A stretch of 64,000 nt of DNA from Rhizobium sullae (GCF_900169785.1 NZ_FWER01000010.1:62001-126000), one strand, 5' to 3'. Positions 1-11,891 are shown, counted from the stretch's first letter. Made by a program: numbers and translations. The notes: generated from the sequence alone by a model not told the origin.

Positions 1-1068
1 AGTGTAGAAGATGTTGACCTTGTGCTTGTCGATGATCTCCCAGAAGCGGCCCTGGTCCGGAAAGTTCGGTACACCTTCGAACATCAGGGTCGTCGCGCAA
101 TTCGCCAGCGGACCGTAGACAATGTAGGAATGGCCGGTCACCCAGCCGACATCGGCCGTGCACCAATAGATATCGCCATGGTGGTAGTCGAAGACGTATT
201 CATGCGTCATCGACGCGTAAACGAGATATCCGGCCGTCGTGTGTAATACACCTTTAGGCTTGCCGGTTGAACCCGAGGTATAGAGGATGAAAAGTGGATC
301 CTCCGCCTTCATCTTCACAGGCGGGCACTCGGCTTTCACCGTTGCCGCTTCCTGATGGTACCAGAGATCGCGGCCGTGAGCCCAGCCGGTCTTGCCGCCG
401 GTCCGGCGCACGACGAGGACCTTGCTGACCGTCACATGCTGGCGGGCCGCGATGTGGATCGCGGTATCGGCATTGTCCTTCAACGGCACCGGCTTGCCGC
501 CGCGCACGCCCTCGTCGCAGGTGATGACGAATGTCGATTCGCAGTCGACGATACGTCCAGCAAGCGCTTCCGGCGAGAACCCGCCGAAGACGACAGAATG
601 CACGGCGCCGATGCGGGCGCAGGCGAGCATGGCAAAGGCCGCTTCGGGTATCATCGGCATATAGATGGTGACGCGGTCACCCTTCTTGACGCCGTGCTTC
701 TTCAACACGTTCGCCATGCGGCAGACATGCTCGTAGAGTTCGTTGTAAGTGATCTTCTTGTCGATATAAGGGTTGTCGCCTTCGAAGATGATGGCAACCT
801 GGTTGCCGTGCGTTTTCAGGTGGCGGTCGATACAGTTATAGGAAACGTTCGTCTGGCCGTCTTCGAACCACTTGATCGACACCTTGCCGGTAAAGGACGT
901 ATTCTTGACCTTCTTATAAGGCTTGAACCAGTCAATCCGCTTGCCGTGCTTGCCCCAGAACTTATCCGGGTTCTCGATGCTCTCCTCGTACCATTTCTCG
1001 TACTTGGCCTTATCGATTAGGGCATGGCTCTTCACCGGTTTCGTAACCGGATAGATCTTTTCCGACAT
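1..1068 (-). CDS. acs: Acetyl-CoA synthetase, N-terminal part (gene runs off the left edge)
   Basis: AMP-forming acetate-CoA ligase, which activates acetate to acetyl-CoA through acetyl-AMP in the cytoplasm. Only the first 356 codons are present; the C-terminal half lies beyond base 1. The start [11 protein letters not shown] at 1068 is preceded by a strong ribosome-binding site (GAGGAGG on the minus strand, about 1073-1079). Visible family motifs are [32 protein letters not shown] and the adenylation P-loop [13 protein letters not shown], followed by the [17 protein letters not shown] block typical of Acs. It is transcribed divergently from trcR across a 232-bp gap. A second member of the same superfamily (prpE) lies 2 kb away and shares these motifs, but the two differ enough to be separate enzymes. 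The Acs assignment is firm; truncation is only due to the window edge. Confidence 0.95.
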   Translation of the reverse strand, partial: MSEKIYPVTKPVKSHALIDKAKYEKWYEESIENPDKFWGKHGKRIDWFKPYKKVKNTSFTGKVSIKWFEDGQTNVSYNCIDRHLKTHGNQVAIIFEGDNPYIDKKITYNELYEHVCRMANVLKKHGVKKGDRVTIYMPMIPEAAFAMLACARIGAVHSVVFGGFSPEALAGRIVDCESTFVITCDEGVRGGKPVPLKDNADTAIHIAARQHVTVSKVLVVRRTGGKTGWAHGRDLWYHQEAATVKAECPPVKMKAEDPLFILYTSGSTGKPKGVLHTTAGYLVYASMTHEYVFDYHHGDIYWCTADVGWVTGHSYIVYGPLANCATTLMFEGVPNFPDQGRFWEIIDKHKVNIFYT

Positions 1069-1300
1069 GTGACTCCTCCTCAACACGGGCACCGGCGGCT
1101 AACTGCGCAAGGCGATCGCCGGAACGCGATTCATGGCATTCATAGCAGGTCAAAAGCACCCGGCAATTAGACAAAGGTCATTTCATTCCTGATCAATTGC
1201 AATTCTGCGTCACTACAGTTATATAGCGCCATATTTCCCGGATATTATGGTGATATCCACGGACCGCGACACCGTCGTGGACGACAGAAGGACTATATCC

Positions 1301-2002
1301 ATGGCTCAACAACTGCTCATGCCGAAGGCGACCGCCATCTGGCTCGTCGACAATACGGCCCTGTCTTTCGATCAGATCGCCCAGTTCTGCAAGCTGCATC
1401 CGCTCGAGGTGAAAGCAATTGCCGACGGCGAGGCAGCGCAGGGCATCAAGGGCTTGGATCCAATCTCAACGGGACAGCTTTCGCGCGACGAAATCGCCCG
1501 CGCCGAAGCAAACCCGAACCACAAGCTGAAGCTCTCGGAGCCGAAGGTTCGCGTTCCCGAATCCAAGCGCCGCGGCCCGCGTTACACACCTGTTTCCAAG
1601 CGTCAGGACCGCCCGAACGCCATCCTCTGGCTTGTCCGCAATCATCCGGAACTGAAAGACGCCCAGATTTCGCGCCTCGTCGGCACGACCAAATCGACGA
1701 TCGAACAGATCCGCGAACGCACCCATTGGAACTCGGCCAACCTGGCGCCGATGGATCCGGTCACGCTCGGCCTCTGCAGCCAGATCGATCTCGATATGGA
1801 AGTGGAAAAGGCATCCAAGGGTCGACCGCTGCCGACCGCTGCCGAACTCGGCGCCACGCTGCAGCCCGCCCAGGAAACCGAGCGCATGAGCCCGAGTTTC
1901 GAGCGCGAGGAAGAACGCGAAATCGATGCCGATGCCGTCTTCGCCAAGCTCAAGTCGTTGAAGTCTTCCTCCAAGGATGAAGACGAAGACGATCGTTTCT
2001 GA
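1301..2002 (+). CDS. trcR: Cell-cycle transcriptional regulator TrcR (DUF1013)
   Basis: A 233-residue protein of the alphaproteobacterial DUF1013 family, called TrcR for its link to cell-cycle transcription in Caulobacter. It begins MAQQLLMPKATAIWLVDNT, and has two helix-turn-helix-like segments: one near residues 15-45 (LSFDQIAQFCKLHPLEVKAI) and one near 120-145 (DAQISRLVGTTKSTIEQIRE). The C-terminal 40 residues are acidic and probably disordered. The reading frame stays open to 1247, but ATG 1301 is preferred because AGAAGGA lies about 9 bases upstream and conservation starts at MAQQLLMPKA. A perfect 13-bp terminator hairpin follows the stop. DNA binding is inferred from the helices; targets cannot be read from this sequence. 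Confidence 0.88.
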   Translation: MAQQLLMPKATAIWLVDNTALSFDQIAQFCKLHPLEVKAIADGEAAQGIKGLDPISTGQLSRDEIARAEANPNHKLKLSEPKVRVPESKRRGPRYTPVSKRQDRPNAILWLVRNHPELKDAQISRLVGTTKSTIEQIRERTHWNSANLAPMDPVTLGLCSQIDLDMEVEKASKGRPLPTAAELGATLQPAQETERMSPSFEREEEREIDADAVFAKLKSLKSSSKDEDEDDRF

Positions 2003-2021
2003 CATGTCTACATAAACAAAC

Positions 2022-2060
2022 GACCCGCCGGAGCAAATCGCTCCGGCGGGTCTTTTGTTT
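2022..2060. terminator. Bidirectional terminator between trcR and flagellin
   Basis: A perfect 13-bp stem (2022-2034 with 2040-2052) closes a 5-base loop. A T-rich tract follows on the plus strand (TTTTGTTT), and an A-rich tract precedes it, giving T's on the minus strand. It separates the convergent trcR and flagellin genes and probably ends both transcripts. Confidence 0.9.
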
Positions 2061-2076
2061 TCGGCTAGTCCAGAGT

Positions 2077-2982
2077 TTAGCTGCGGAAGAGCGACAAGAT
2101 GTTCTGCGATGCCGAGTTCGCAATCGACAGGGACTGAATGGCCAGCTGCTGCTGCGTCTGAAGAGCAGTCAACTTGGAAGATTCTTCTTCCATATCCGCA
2201 TCGATGAGACGACCGATGCCCGAGTCAATCGAGTCGCTTAGAGCCGAGACAAAATCTTCCTGCAGTTGGATGCGAGTGGAGATGGAGCCCAGCTGTGCAC
2301 CGGCGCTGGTCATCGCCTTCAGAGCGGATTCGACAGCCGTCAGCGCAAGGCCGACGTCATTAGTCGTGAAATTGGTGATGTCCATCTTATAGACAGAGCC
2401 GATCGTACCGTTCGAGGTGCCGATAATGCCCGTGGAGGTCTCGATCAAACCGCCGCTCATGCCGAACAGGACGTTTCCGACGGAGCTGTCATCGAGGATA
2501 TATTCAGTCTGTTTGACGGATACAGCGTTCGAGCCGTCACGAACAAAGGTCGAAACGACGCTCTTCGTACCCTCGCCAGCAACCCAGTTCTCGCCGGAGA
2601 AGGAGGCAGACTGAGCAATACTCAGGAGTTGTTCCTGAAGCTGGTCGATTTCTTCCTGGATCTTGGCCTTGTCGACGCCCGCTTCACTGGCGGCAACCAG
2701 CTTGGCCTTGATTTCAGAAACAATGTCGATGGCGCTGTCCATCGCGGCATAGGCAGTGTCGACCTTTGCAGCACCGAGGCCGAGAGCGTCAGAAACGGCC
2801 GAAAGCGCCTTGTTGTCGGAACGCATGGTCGTTGCGATCGACCAGTAAGCGGCATTATCAGCCGCCTTGCCGACGCGCAGGCCAGACGAAACGTGATCCT
2901 GGGTTTCCTTGAGGCTCTGGTTGACGCCGCGAAGGGTTTGCAGCGCCGCCATTGCGGCAGTGTTCGTTAGGATGCTTGACAT
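2077..2982 (-). CDS. Flagellin, rhizobial type
   Basis: A 301-residue structural subunit of the flagellar filament, exported through the flagellar type III apparatus. The N-terminal D0/D1 region begins MSSILTNTAAMAALQTLRGV and contains SSGLRVGKAADNAAYWSIAT, very like rhizobial FlaA/FlaB proteins. The C-terminal helix ends LSIANSASQNILSLFRS. The variable centre (about 140-200) is short, as in other rhizobial flagellins. No other motility gene is near: it sits alone between trcR and prpE, with a terminator downstream and a 174-bp upstream gap carrying a tandem repeat (3101-3133). Rhizobia often have extra flagellin genes outside the main motility cluster; I cannot tell which paralogue (flaE, flaH or another) this is, so no symbol is given. 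Confidence 0.95.
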   Translation of the reverse strand: MSSILTNTAAMAALQTLRGVNQSLKETQDHVSSGLRVGKAADNAAYWSIATTMRSDNKALSAVSDALGLGAAKVDTAYAAMDSAIDIVSEIKAKLVAASEAGVDKAKIQEEIDQLQEQLLSIAQSASFSGENWVAGEGTKSVVSTFVRDGSNAVSVKQTEYILDDSSVGNVLFGMSGGLIETSTGIIGTSNGTIGSVYKMDITNFTTNDVGLALTAVESALKAMTSAGAQLGSISTRIQLQEDFVSALSDSIDSGIGRLIDADMEEESSKLTALQTQQQLAIQSLSIANSASQNILSLFRS

Positions 2983-3100
2983 CGCTTTTTGTCCAATTCG
3001 CTTGGGTGAAAGGGCATTCCGACCAAGGCCGGGAGCGGCGGTGCTTCATGCTCACCTGCAACAGGTGTCCGTAAGCCGAACCTAGCGAAAACATGGTTAA

Positions 3101-3133
3101 CAACTCGTCAACGCCGGTTACAACTCGTCAACG
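3101..3133. repeat. Tandem 13-bp direct repeat upstream of the flagellin
   Basis: CAACTCGTCAACG occurs at 3101-3113 and again at 3121-3133, exactly 20 bases apart, so the copies lie on nearly the same face of the helix. On the minus strand, the sense strand for the flagellin, each copy reads CGTTGACGAGTTG and so contains a TTGACG that resembles a sigma-70 -35 element. The repeat lies 118-151 bases upstream of the flagellin start, and may be a regulator site or promoter region. Confidence 0.6.
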
Positions 3134-3156
3134 AATCTTACCAAATAGGTAACTTC

Positions 3157-5067
3157 CTACATTGGAAGCGAGCCAAAACCCTTGCTGCGCAGGGCATCCG
3201 CGATTTCATGCAGAATTGCCGGATCATCGATCGTCGCAGGCATTTTCCATGGTTCGCCGTCCGCGATCTTCTGCATTGTGCCGCGCAGGATCTTGCCGGA
3301 GCGGGTCTTCGGCAACCGTTCGACGGCGATCGCCGTCTTGAATGCGGCCACCGGACCGATCTGGTCGCGAATCAGTTTGACGACTTCAGCTTCGATCGTC
3401 GCCTTCTCCCTTGTCACGTTCTTCTTGAGCACGAGGAAGCCGCACGGCACCTGTCCCTTGACCGGGTCTGCGATACCGACGACAGCGCATTCCGCGACGT
3501 CCGGATGCCTTGCGCAGACCTCTTCCATCGCTCCCGTCGACAGCCTATGGCCTGCACAGTTGATGATGTCGTCTGTGCGCGACATGATGAAGAGGTAGCC
3601 GTCGTCATCGACATAACCGGCATCCGCTGTCTTATAGTATTCCGGAAACTCCTCGAGATAAGTCGAGCGAAAACGCTCGTCGGCATTCCAGAGTGTTGGC
3701 AGGCAGCCCGGCGGCAAGGGCAGCTTGGCGACGATGTTGCCGAGCGTGCCGGGCGGGACCTGATGTCCGCCATCATCAAGCACTTGGATATCATAGCCGG
3801 GCATCGGCACCGATGGCGAGCCGTGCTTTACCGGCAGCTTATCAAGCCCAAGTGGATTGGCGGCAATCGGCCAACCGCTTTCCGTCTGCCACCAATGATC
3901 GATGACAGGCACAGCAAGCATCTTCTCCGCCCATTTGAGAGTTTCGGGATCGGCCCGCTCGCCCGCAAGAAAGAGTGCTCGAAAATGCGGTTTCGAATAG
4001 CGATGCACAAACTCACCGTCGGCATCTTCCCGGCGAATTGCACGAAAGGCGGTTGGCGCGGTGAAGAGAACGCGCACATCGTATTCGCAAACCACGCGCC
4101 AGAAAGCACCGGCATCCGGCGTGCCGACGGGTTTGCCTTCGAAGATCACAGTGGTCACGCCCGCAAGCAGCGGCGCATAGACGATATAGGAATGACCGAC
4201 GACCCAGCCGATATCGGACGCGGTCCAGAAAACTTCGCCGGGTTTCATTCCGTAGATGTTTGCCATTGACCAGTGCAGCGCAACCATATGCCCGCCATTG
4301 TCACGGACGACGCCCTTCGGCTGACCGGTGGTTCCGGATGTATAGAGGATATAAAGCGGGTCGGTTGCTTTGACGGCGACACAGGAAATGTTCTTGCCGC
4401 GGTGAAGCGCTACGGTTTCTCGGAAATCATGATCCCGGCCCGGCATAAGTTCGGCCGTCAGTTGCGGCCTTTGTAGAATAAGGCAATGGGCCGGCTTTGA
4501 TTTCGCAGCAGCGATGGCCTGATCGACAAGCGGTTTATAAGCAACGACACGGCCGGGCTCCAATCCGCAACTGGCAGTGACCACAAGCTTTGCACCGGAA
4601 TCATCGATGCGGGCTGCAAGTTCGTTGGCTGCAAACCCTCCAAAAACGACGGAATGGACGGCACCGATGCGAGCGCAGGCAAGCATGGAGAAAATGGCTT
4701 CCGGCACCATCGGCATGTAGATGATGACACGATCACCTTTGCCGACGCCGAATGCTTGAAGGGTCGCCGCGATCGCCTGCACTTCGGCGAGCACTTCGTC
4801 ATATGTGAAACGCGCCTTGGCGCCGCTCATGGCGCTGTCGAAGATAACCGCTGTTTCGGTGGCGCGGCCTGCCGATACATGACGGTCCAGGCAATTGTAA
4901 CAGGTGTTGGTCTCACCGTCCGCGAACCAGCGGCCATAAACGCCCTCTGATGGCGAGAAGATCTGCTGCGGTTCCGTGAACCAGTCGATTGCTTTTGAAG
5001 CTTCGCGCCAGAATGCTTCCGGATCGCTCCTCCAGCTCGCATAAACCTGATGATAGCTGCTCTGCAT
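3157..5067 (-). CDS. prpE: Propionyl-CoA synthetase (AMP-forming acyl-CoA ligase)
   Basis: A 636-residue acyl-CoA synthetase of the PrpE type, which converts propionate (and probably other short acids) to the CoA ester. Motifs are the N-terminal ACAS_N region (WREASKAIDWFTEPQ), the P-loop LYTSGTTGQPKGVVRDNGG, WTASDIGWVVGHSYIVYAPL, and the C-terminal lysine segment LPKTRSGKILRGTMQKIADG. VVRDNGGH after the P-loop is characteristic of PrpE rather than Acs. The open frame extends to 5259, but ATG 5067 (MQSSYHQVYASW) follows a GGGGAGGAG site and starts the conserved region. No prpB/C/D genes are in the window, so it may serve general propionate scavenging or the methylmalonyl-CoA route. It lies 83 bp downstream of yggS on the same strand. 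Confidence 0.9.
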   Translation of the reverse strand: MQSSYHQVYASWRSDPEAFWREASKAIDWFTEPQQIFSPSEGVYGRWFADGETNTCYNCLDRHVSAGRATETAVIFDSAMSGAKARFTYDEVLAEVQAIAATLQAFGVGKGDRVIIYMPMVPEAIFSMLACARIGAVHSVVFGGFAANELAARIDDSGAKLVVTASCGLEPGRVVAYKPLVDQAIAAAKSKPAHCLILQRPQLTAELMPGRDHDFRETVALHRGKNISCVAVKATDPLYILYTSGTTGQPKGVVRDNGGHMVALHWSMANIYGMKPGEVFWTASDIGWVVGHSYIVYAPLLAGVTTVIFEGKPVGTPDAGAFWRVVCEYDVRVLFTAPTAFRAIRREDADGEFVHRYSKPHFRALFLAGERADPETLKWAEKMLAVPVIDHWWQTESGWPIAANPLGLDKLPVKHGSPSVPMPGYDIQVLDDGGHQVPPGTLGNIVAKLPLPPGCLPTLWNADERFRSTYLEEFPEYYKTADAGYVDDDGYLFIMSRTDDIINCAGHRLSTGAMEEVCARHPDVAECAVVGIADPVKGQVPCGFLVLKKNVTREKATIEAEVVKLIRDQIGPVAAFKTAIAVERLPKTRSGKILRGTMQKIADGEPWKMPATIDDPAILHEIADALRSKGFGSLPM

Positions 5068-5150
5068 TTGCTCCTCCCCAGGACATGCAAACCGTGTAGC
5101 CAATCTAGGACAGGGGAGGCTGGACCGGAAGCCCGACGAAAGCAGAACGA

Positions 5151-5810
5151 CTAACGCGCGCCGAAAATAGCAGATCCGACTCGCACGCTCGTCGCACCGA
5201 GGGCCACGGCCGTTTCGTAGTCCCCGGACATGCCCATGGAGAGTTTTTCCACCCCGCATCTTCCTGCGATCTTAGCCAGCAGCGCAAAATGCGGACCGGG
5301 ATTTTCCTCGGCTGGCGGAATGCACATCAGGCCTTCGATCGAAAGACCGAGCTCATTCCGGCAGAAATCGACAAACGCGGGTGTATCGGCGGGAGCAATA
5401 CCGGCCTTTTGCGGCTCCAGCCCCGTGTTGACCTGGACGTAAAGTCGAAGGCTCTTCCCTTGCCGTTTCATTTCCCCGGCGATCGCGCGGGCAATCTTTT
5501 CACGATCGACAGTCTCTATGACATCAAAGAGGGCAACGGCATCCGCCGTCTTGTTCGATTGCAGCGGCCCGATGAGATGCAACTCGATGCCGGCCGTTTC
5601 AGCCTTGAGTTCGGGCCATTTGCCTTGGCTTTCCTGGACGCGGTTCTCGCCAAAAATGCGCTGACCAGCCGCAATCGCGGGACGGATGGCTTCCGCATCG
5701 AAGGTCTTTGACACGGCAACGAGTTGAGCCGATCCGGCAGGACGCCCGGACTGACGCTCCGCTGCCGCAATGCGCGAGCGAACATCGTTCAACCGCTCTT
5801 GAAGTTCCAT
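5151..5810 (-). CDS. yggS: YggS/PROSC family PLP-binding protein (PLP homeostasis)
   Basis: A 219-residue single-domain PLP-binding TIM-barrel protein that buffers pyridoxal 5'-phosphate and affects amino-acid homeostasis; no enzymatic activity is established for the family. The PLP lysine is in LVAVSKTFDAEAI (about residue 35). Other family motifs are GENRVQESQGKWPEL, HLIGPLQSNK, NTGLEPQKAGI and the C-terminal SMGMSGDYETAVALGATSVR. The frame is open to 6002, but ATG 5810 (MELQERLNDVRSRIAA) matches the family start; the extra 64 residues upstream have no family features. It diverges from leuS across a 190-bp gap and lies upstream of prpE. Confidence 0.93.
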   Translation of the reverse strand: MELQERLNDVRSRIAAAERQSGRPAGSAQLVAVSKTFDAEAIRPAIAAGQRIFGENRVQESQGKWPELKAETAGIELHLIGPLQSNKTADAVALFDVIETVDREKIARAIAGEMKRQGKSLRLYVQVNTGLEPQKAGIAPADTPAFVDFCRNELGLSIEGLMCIPPAEENPGPHFALLAKIAGRCGVEKLSMGMSGDYETAVALGATSVRVGSAIFGAR

Positions 5811-6000
5811 TGTCTTATCCCGACATGACCGATGGCATGCACTAACCGCGGGTGACCTTTTTGCCAAGAGCCTGCGCCCAAAAAGCACTCTGGCTGCGAG
5901 GGATCTGGTGCTTGCAGTGCCCCGCAAAACTTGACGGTACGACGGTTTCATGGTGAAGGTCACCACCAACCTCCCCTGATTTTTCGGAAATTCGAATACC

Positions 6001-8620
<2,620 letters not shown>

Positions 8621-8631
<11 letters not shown>

Positions 8632-9142
8632 TATCGCTCCCAGGCTCGCACGCGGCGCCGCAATCACCGCCGTCCTTGCGTTCGCAGCCTTACTTTCCGC
8701 CTGCCAGGTTCGTCCACTTTACTCGGAAACGTCGGGAGTTGCCGGCAAGCTCGCTTCCGTTGGCTTTTCGGATGCAACGACTCGTGTCGAACAGGAGGTT
8801 CGCAACCGCCTGATCTTCCTTGCGACGCACGGCGCAGGCGAGCCTGTCAAGCCGGCCTACGAAGTTGAGCTGCATGTGCGGTCCGATGTAGTCGACGCGC
8901 TTCTCACCGAGACCTCCGATGAGTCGCGTGCCGGTCGCGTGACCGTCAGCGTTGATTACACACTGCAGGCGACAGCGGATGGCCAGGTCATCAAGTCGGG
9001 TAACCGTTATGTCACCGCGCTTGTCGATTTCCCGACCCAGCAGTTTGCCAAGCAACGCGCGATCCGTGATGCTGAGAACCGTGCAGCGCGCCAGGCTGCC
9101 GAGCTCGTAGGCCTCGATATCGCCGGAGCGCTCGGCCGCTGA
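8621..9142 (+). CDS. lptE: LPS assembly lipoprotein LptE
   Basis: A 173-residue outer-membrane lipoprotein that plugs the LptD barrel and helps place lipopolysaccharide at the cell surface. A signal peptide (hydrophobic about 13-25) ends in the lipobox LLSAC with Cys28. The rest is a small alpha/beta domain with the family-typical [12 protein letters not shown] and a C-terminal [16 protein letters not shown] helix. The start is a TTG at 8621 inside the leuS coding sequence; no in-frame ATG precedes the signal peptide, so translation is probably coupled to leuS termination. Assignment as LptE rests on the lipobox, size and the leuS-lptE-holA order, since LptE sequences diverge strongly. Confidence 0.88.
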
Positions 9143-9152
9143 GGAAAAGAAC

Positions 9153-10190
9153 GTGGCGGAAATAAAATCTCACGAGTTTGAAGGCTTTCTTCAACGTTCG
9201 GTTTCCGCCTACCGCATGTTCGTCATCTATGGACCGGATCGCGGTCTGGTTTCCGAGAGAGCTGGGCAAATAGCCGGGAAAACCGGCGTTGCGCTGGATG
9301 ATGCTTTTTCGCTTATCAAACTCGACATCGGCGACCTACAGAAGCACCCTGGGCGCCTGCAGGATGAGGCAGACGCTATCGGGCTATTCGGAGGTGAAAA
9401 ACTCCTTTGGATTCGTGGCGCGGCAAATGAAAAATACCTGGTCGATGCCCTCGGCGAGCTTTCTCAAAAGTCGCTCGACGCAACGTCCATCATCGTCGAA
9501 GCCGGAGATCTGAAGAAGGGCTCCCTTCTTCGCAAGCTTGCCGAAGGCACACGTAGCATCGTTGCGATTCCCTGTTATCCAGATGATGCACGCGCCTTGA
9601 ATGCTTTGATCGACAATGAGTTGGCGTCAGAAGGCCTGCGCATCACGCCTGTCGCACGGCAAGCTTTAGTCGAACTGATCGGCGGTGATCGCATCGCCTC
9701 ACGCAATGAGGTCAGAAAGCTCGCCCTCTACTGCCGCGGCATGGAGATGATCGAAGAGCATCATGTGAGCGAGATTATTGGCGATGCCAGTGCTATTTCG
9801 GTCGATGACGCCGTGGACGCTATATTAAGCGGAAACACCGGCAATTTCCTGCATTCCATGCGGAAGATCTCGGCATCGAAGACGGCTGTCTTCCTCGTCA
9901 TCCAAGCCTGCCTGAAACAGTTCCAACTTCTCGACGCGATGCGCGCAGAAATGGAGGAAAAGCGGCTTCAGACAGCTCAGGTCATGCAGACGCACGGCCG
10001 CCATCTGCATTTCCGGCGCAAACCCATCATCGAACAGGCGCTACGCACCTGGAATGCTGACGCCATTCGCCGTGAGACAAACAGGCTGCAATCGGCGATC
10101 TTGCAGACAAGAAGGCGTCAGAGCCTAGAGGACAGCATTGCATTGCAGACATTGCTCTCTACAACTCTTCAAAGCAGGCGGAAGGGCTAG
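9153..10190 (+). CDS. holA: DNA polymerase III delta subunit
   Basis: A 345-residue clamp-loader subunit that opens the beta sliding clamp. The N-terminal region has the expected YGPDRGLVSERAGQI segment and IVEAGDLKKGSLLRKL near residue 110. The collar region follows, with IGGDRIASRNEVRKLALYC and ISVDDAVDAILSGNT. It begins with GTG 9153, 10 bases after the lptE stop, preceded by GAGGAAAAG. It converges on parB with only 2 bases between the stop codons. Length and motifs are normal for alphaproteobacterial HolA. Confidence 0.95.
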   Translation: MAEIKSHEFEGFLQRSVSAYRMFVIYGPDRGLVSERAGQIAGKTGVALDDAFSLIKLDIGDLQKHPGRLQDEADAIGLFGGEKLLWIRGAANEKYLVDALGELSQKSLDATSIIVEAGDLKKGSLLRKLAEGTRSIVAIPCYPDDARALNALIDNELASEGLRITPVARQALVELIGGDRIASRNEVRKLALYCRGMEMIEEHHVSEIIGDASAISVDDAVDAILSGNTGNFLHSMRKISASKTAVFLVIQACLKQFQLLDAMRAEMEEKRLQTAQVMQTHGRHLHFRRKPIIEQALRTWNADAIRRETNRLQSAILQTRRRQSLEDSIALQTLLSTTLQSRRKG

Positions 10191-10192
10191 GC

Positions 10193-11077
10193 TTACCGCC
10201 GCTCAAGGAGCCGGCAGATTTCTTCAAGCTGCTCCAACGACTTGTAGGCAATGCGGATCTGGCCGCCGCCGGACTTGTGATTTATGGTGACATCGAGGCC
10301 CAGCGTATCGGAGAGCGTGCGCTCAAGTGCCAACGTATCGGAATCTTTCTGATCGCGTGGGGCAGACGGACGCTGTGGCTCGGATTGGGCCTTGATATCG
10401 TTCTGCGCAAGCTTTTCGGCGTCTCGGACGGACATTCCCTTCGAGACGATCGTGCGGGCGAGGGCCGTCGGATCGGATGTTGAAACCAGTGCACGTGCAT
10501 GCCCCGCCGACAGACTGCCGGCTGCAAGAAAATCGCGGACAGGCTCGGGAAGCTTAAGCAGGCGCAGAGAATTTGCGACATGGCTTCGGCTCTTGCCGAT
10601 GATCTCACCAAGATCATTTTGAGTGTAGCCGTATTCCGCGATAAGCTGCTCGTAACCCAACGCCTCTTCGAGGGGATTGAGGTCTGATCGTTGGACATTC
10701 TCGACAATGGCAATCTCGAGCGCCGTCTTGTCATCGACATCGCGGATGATCACCGGAATTTCGACAAGGCCCGCGAGCTGGGCTGCTCGCCATCTTCTTT
10801 CGCCGGCTATTATTTCATATCGGTTCGTTGCAATCGTACGAACAACGATCGGCTGGACGATGCCATGCTGACGAATAGAGCTGGCGAGATCGTGGAGTTC
10901 GCTATCATCAAAAAAACGACGCGGATTGCGCGGATTCCTGCTGACAAATTCGATCGGAATGAGACGGTCTGCACTTACGCTGCTCTTTTCGCCGTCGACC
11001 GGCACCGGCTGATCCATTTCGCCGATCAGCGCAGCAAGTCCGCGGCCTAAACGTCTCTTCGATACATCGTCATTCAT
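10193..11077 (-). CDS. parB: Chromosome partitioning protein ParB
   Basis: A 294-residue CTPase and DNA-binding protein that loads on parS sites, spreads as a sliding clamp and directs origin segregation with ParA. It starts with the conserved RRLGRGLAALIGE segment that contacts ParA. The CTP-binding motif is GERRWRAAQLAGL (about residue 90), and the helix-turn-helix that reads parS is YTQNDLGEIIGKSRSHVANS (about 145-165). The C-terminal dimerisation domain ends LEQLEEICRLLERR. It lies 19 bases downstream of parA on the same strand, and parS-like sites occur at 12493, 14447 and 20753. This is the chromosomal ParB, not a RepB-type plasmid protein. Confidence 0.97.
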   Translation of the reverse strand: MNDDVSKRRLGRGLAALIGEMDQPVPVDGEKSSVSADRLIPIEFVSRNPRNPRRFFDDSELHDLASSIRQHGIVQPIVVRTIATNRYEIIAGERRWRAAQLAGLVEIPVIIRDVDDKTALEIAIVENVQRSDLNPLEEALGYEQLIAEYGYTQNDLGEIIGKSRSHVANSLRLLKLPEPVRDFLAAGSLSAGHARALVSTSDPTALARTIVSKGMSVRDAEKLAQNDIKAQSEPQRPSAPRDQKDSDTLALERTLSDTLGLDVTINHKSGGGQIRIAYKSLEQLEEICRLLERR

Positions 11078-11096
11078 TTGCGGTACTCACTAAATC

Positions 11097-11891
11097 TTAA
11101 GCGGCGAGACGCTGGCGCTCGCGCTGGATGACCTCCGAGGCCAGCTGCAGATATGCCTGGCTACCGGCGCATTTCAAGTCGTAAAGGATCGCAGGCTTGC
11201 CATAGGAGGGTGCTTCGGAAACACGGACATTGCGCGGGATGAGCGTATGGTAAACTTTCTCCCCAAGGTGCATCCGAACATCGCTCACTACCTGCTGGGC
11301 GAGATTGTTTCGCGCATCGAACATCGTCAACACGATACCCTGAATATCCAAACGCGGATTTACCGTTCGCCGCACTTGATCAACCGTCTCCAGGAGCTGA
11401 CTTAATCCCTCCAATGCAAAGAACTCGCATTGTAACGGGACCAAAACGGAATGCGCCGCAGCCATCGCGTTCATCGTCAAAAGATTGAAAGAGGGTGGGC
11501 AATCCAGCAAAATGTAAGTAAATTCAAATGCTTGCTGAGTCGTAAGCGCCTTGCGCAGCTTGAAAACCCGATCACTCTGCTGCGCGATCTCCATTTCGAC
11601 ACCAAGCAAATCCATTGTCGATGGTACGATGGAAAGATTTGGCACAGCGGTCGGCATAGCCGCCTCAGTCACCCCGGCCTCGCCAATAAGGAGATCATAA
11701 GATGAGAGCTTGCGGTCTTTCCGGTCAATCCCGAGGCCAGTGCTCGCGTTACCCTGAGGATCCAAATCGACGATCAAAACTCGTTCGCCGATAGCAGCCA
11801 AGGCAGTTGCCAGGTTAATGGCAGTTGTCGTCTTTCCAACGCCGCCTTTTTGGTTCGCTATTGTAATAATCCGGTTCCGTTCAATGGCCAT
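11097..11891 (-). CDS. parA: Chromosome partitioning ATPase ParA
   Basis: A 264-residue deviant-Walker ATPase that forms the nucleoid-bound gradient pulling ParB-parS complexes. The Walker A motif is QKGGVGKTTTAINLATALA, with the signature lysine near residue 15. The Walker A' region is VLIVDLDPQGNASTGLGID, and the Walker B-like segment is YILLDCPPSFNLLTMNA. The open frame extends upstream to 11966, but MAIERNRIITIANQKGG at 11891 fits the family length and avoids overlapping rsmG, which ends 20 bases upstream. It forms a mnmG-rsmG-parA-parB cluster next to the predicted origin, as in many bacteria. Confidence 0.97.
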   Translation of the reverse strand: MAIERNRIITIANQKGGVGKTTTAINLATALAAIGERVLIVDLDPQGNASTGLGIDRKDRKLSSYDLLIGEAGVTEAAMPTAVPNLSIVPSTMDLLGVEMEIAQQSDRVFKLRKALTTQQAFEFTYILLDCPPSFNLLTMNAMAAAHSVLVPLQCEFFALEGLSQLLETVDQVRRTVNPRLDIQGIVLTMFDARNNLAQQVVSDVRMHLGEKVYHTLIPRNVRVSEAPSYGKPAILYDLKCAGSQAYLQLASEVIQRERQRLAA

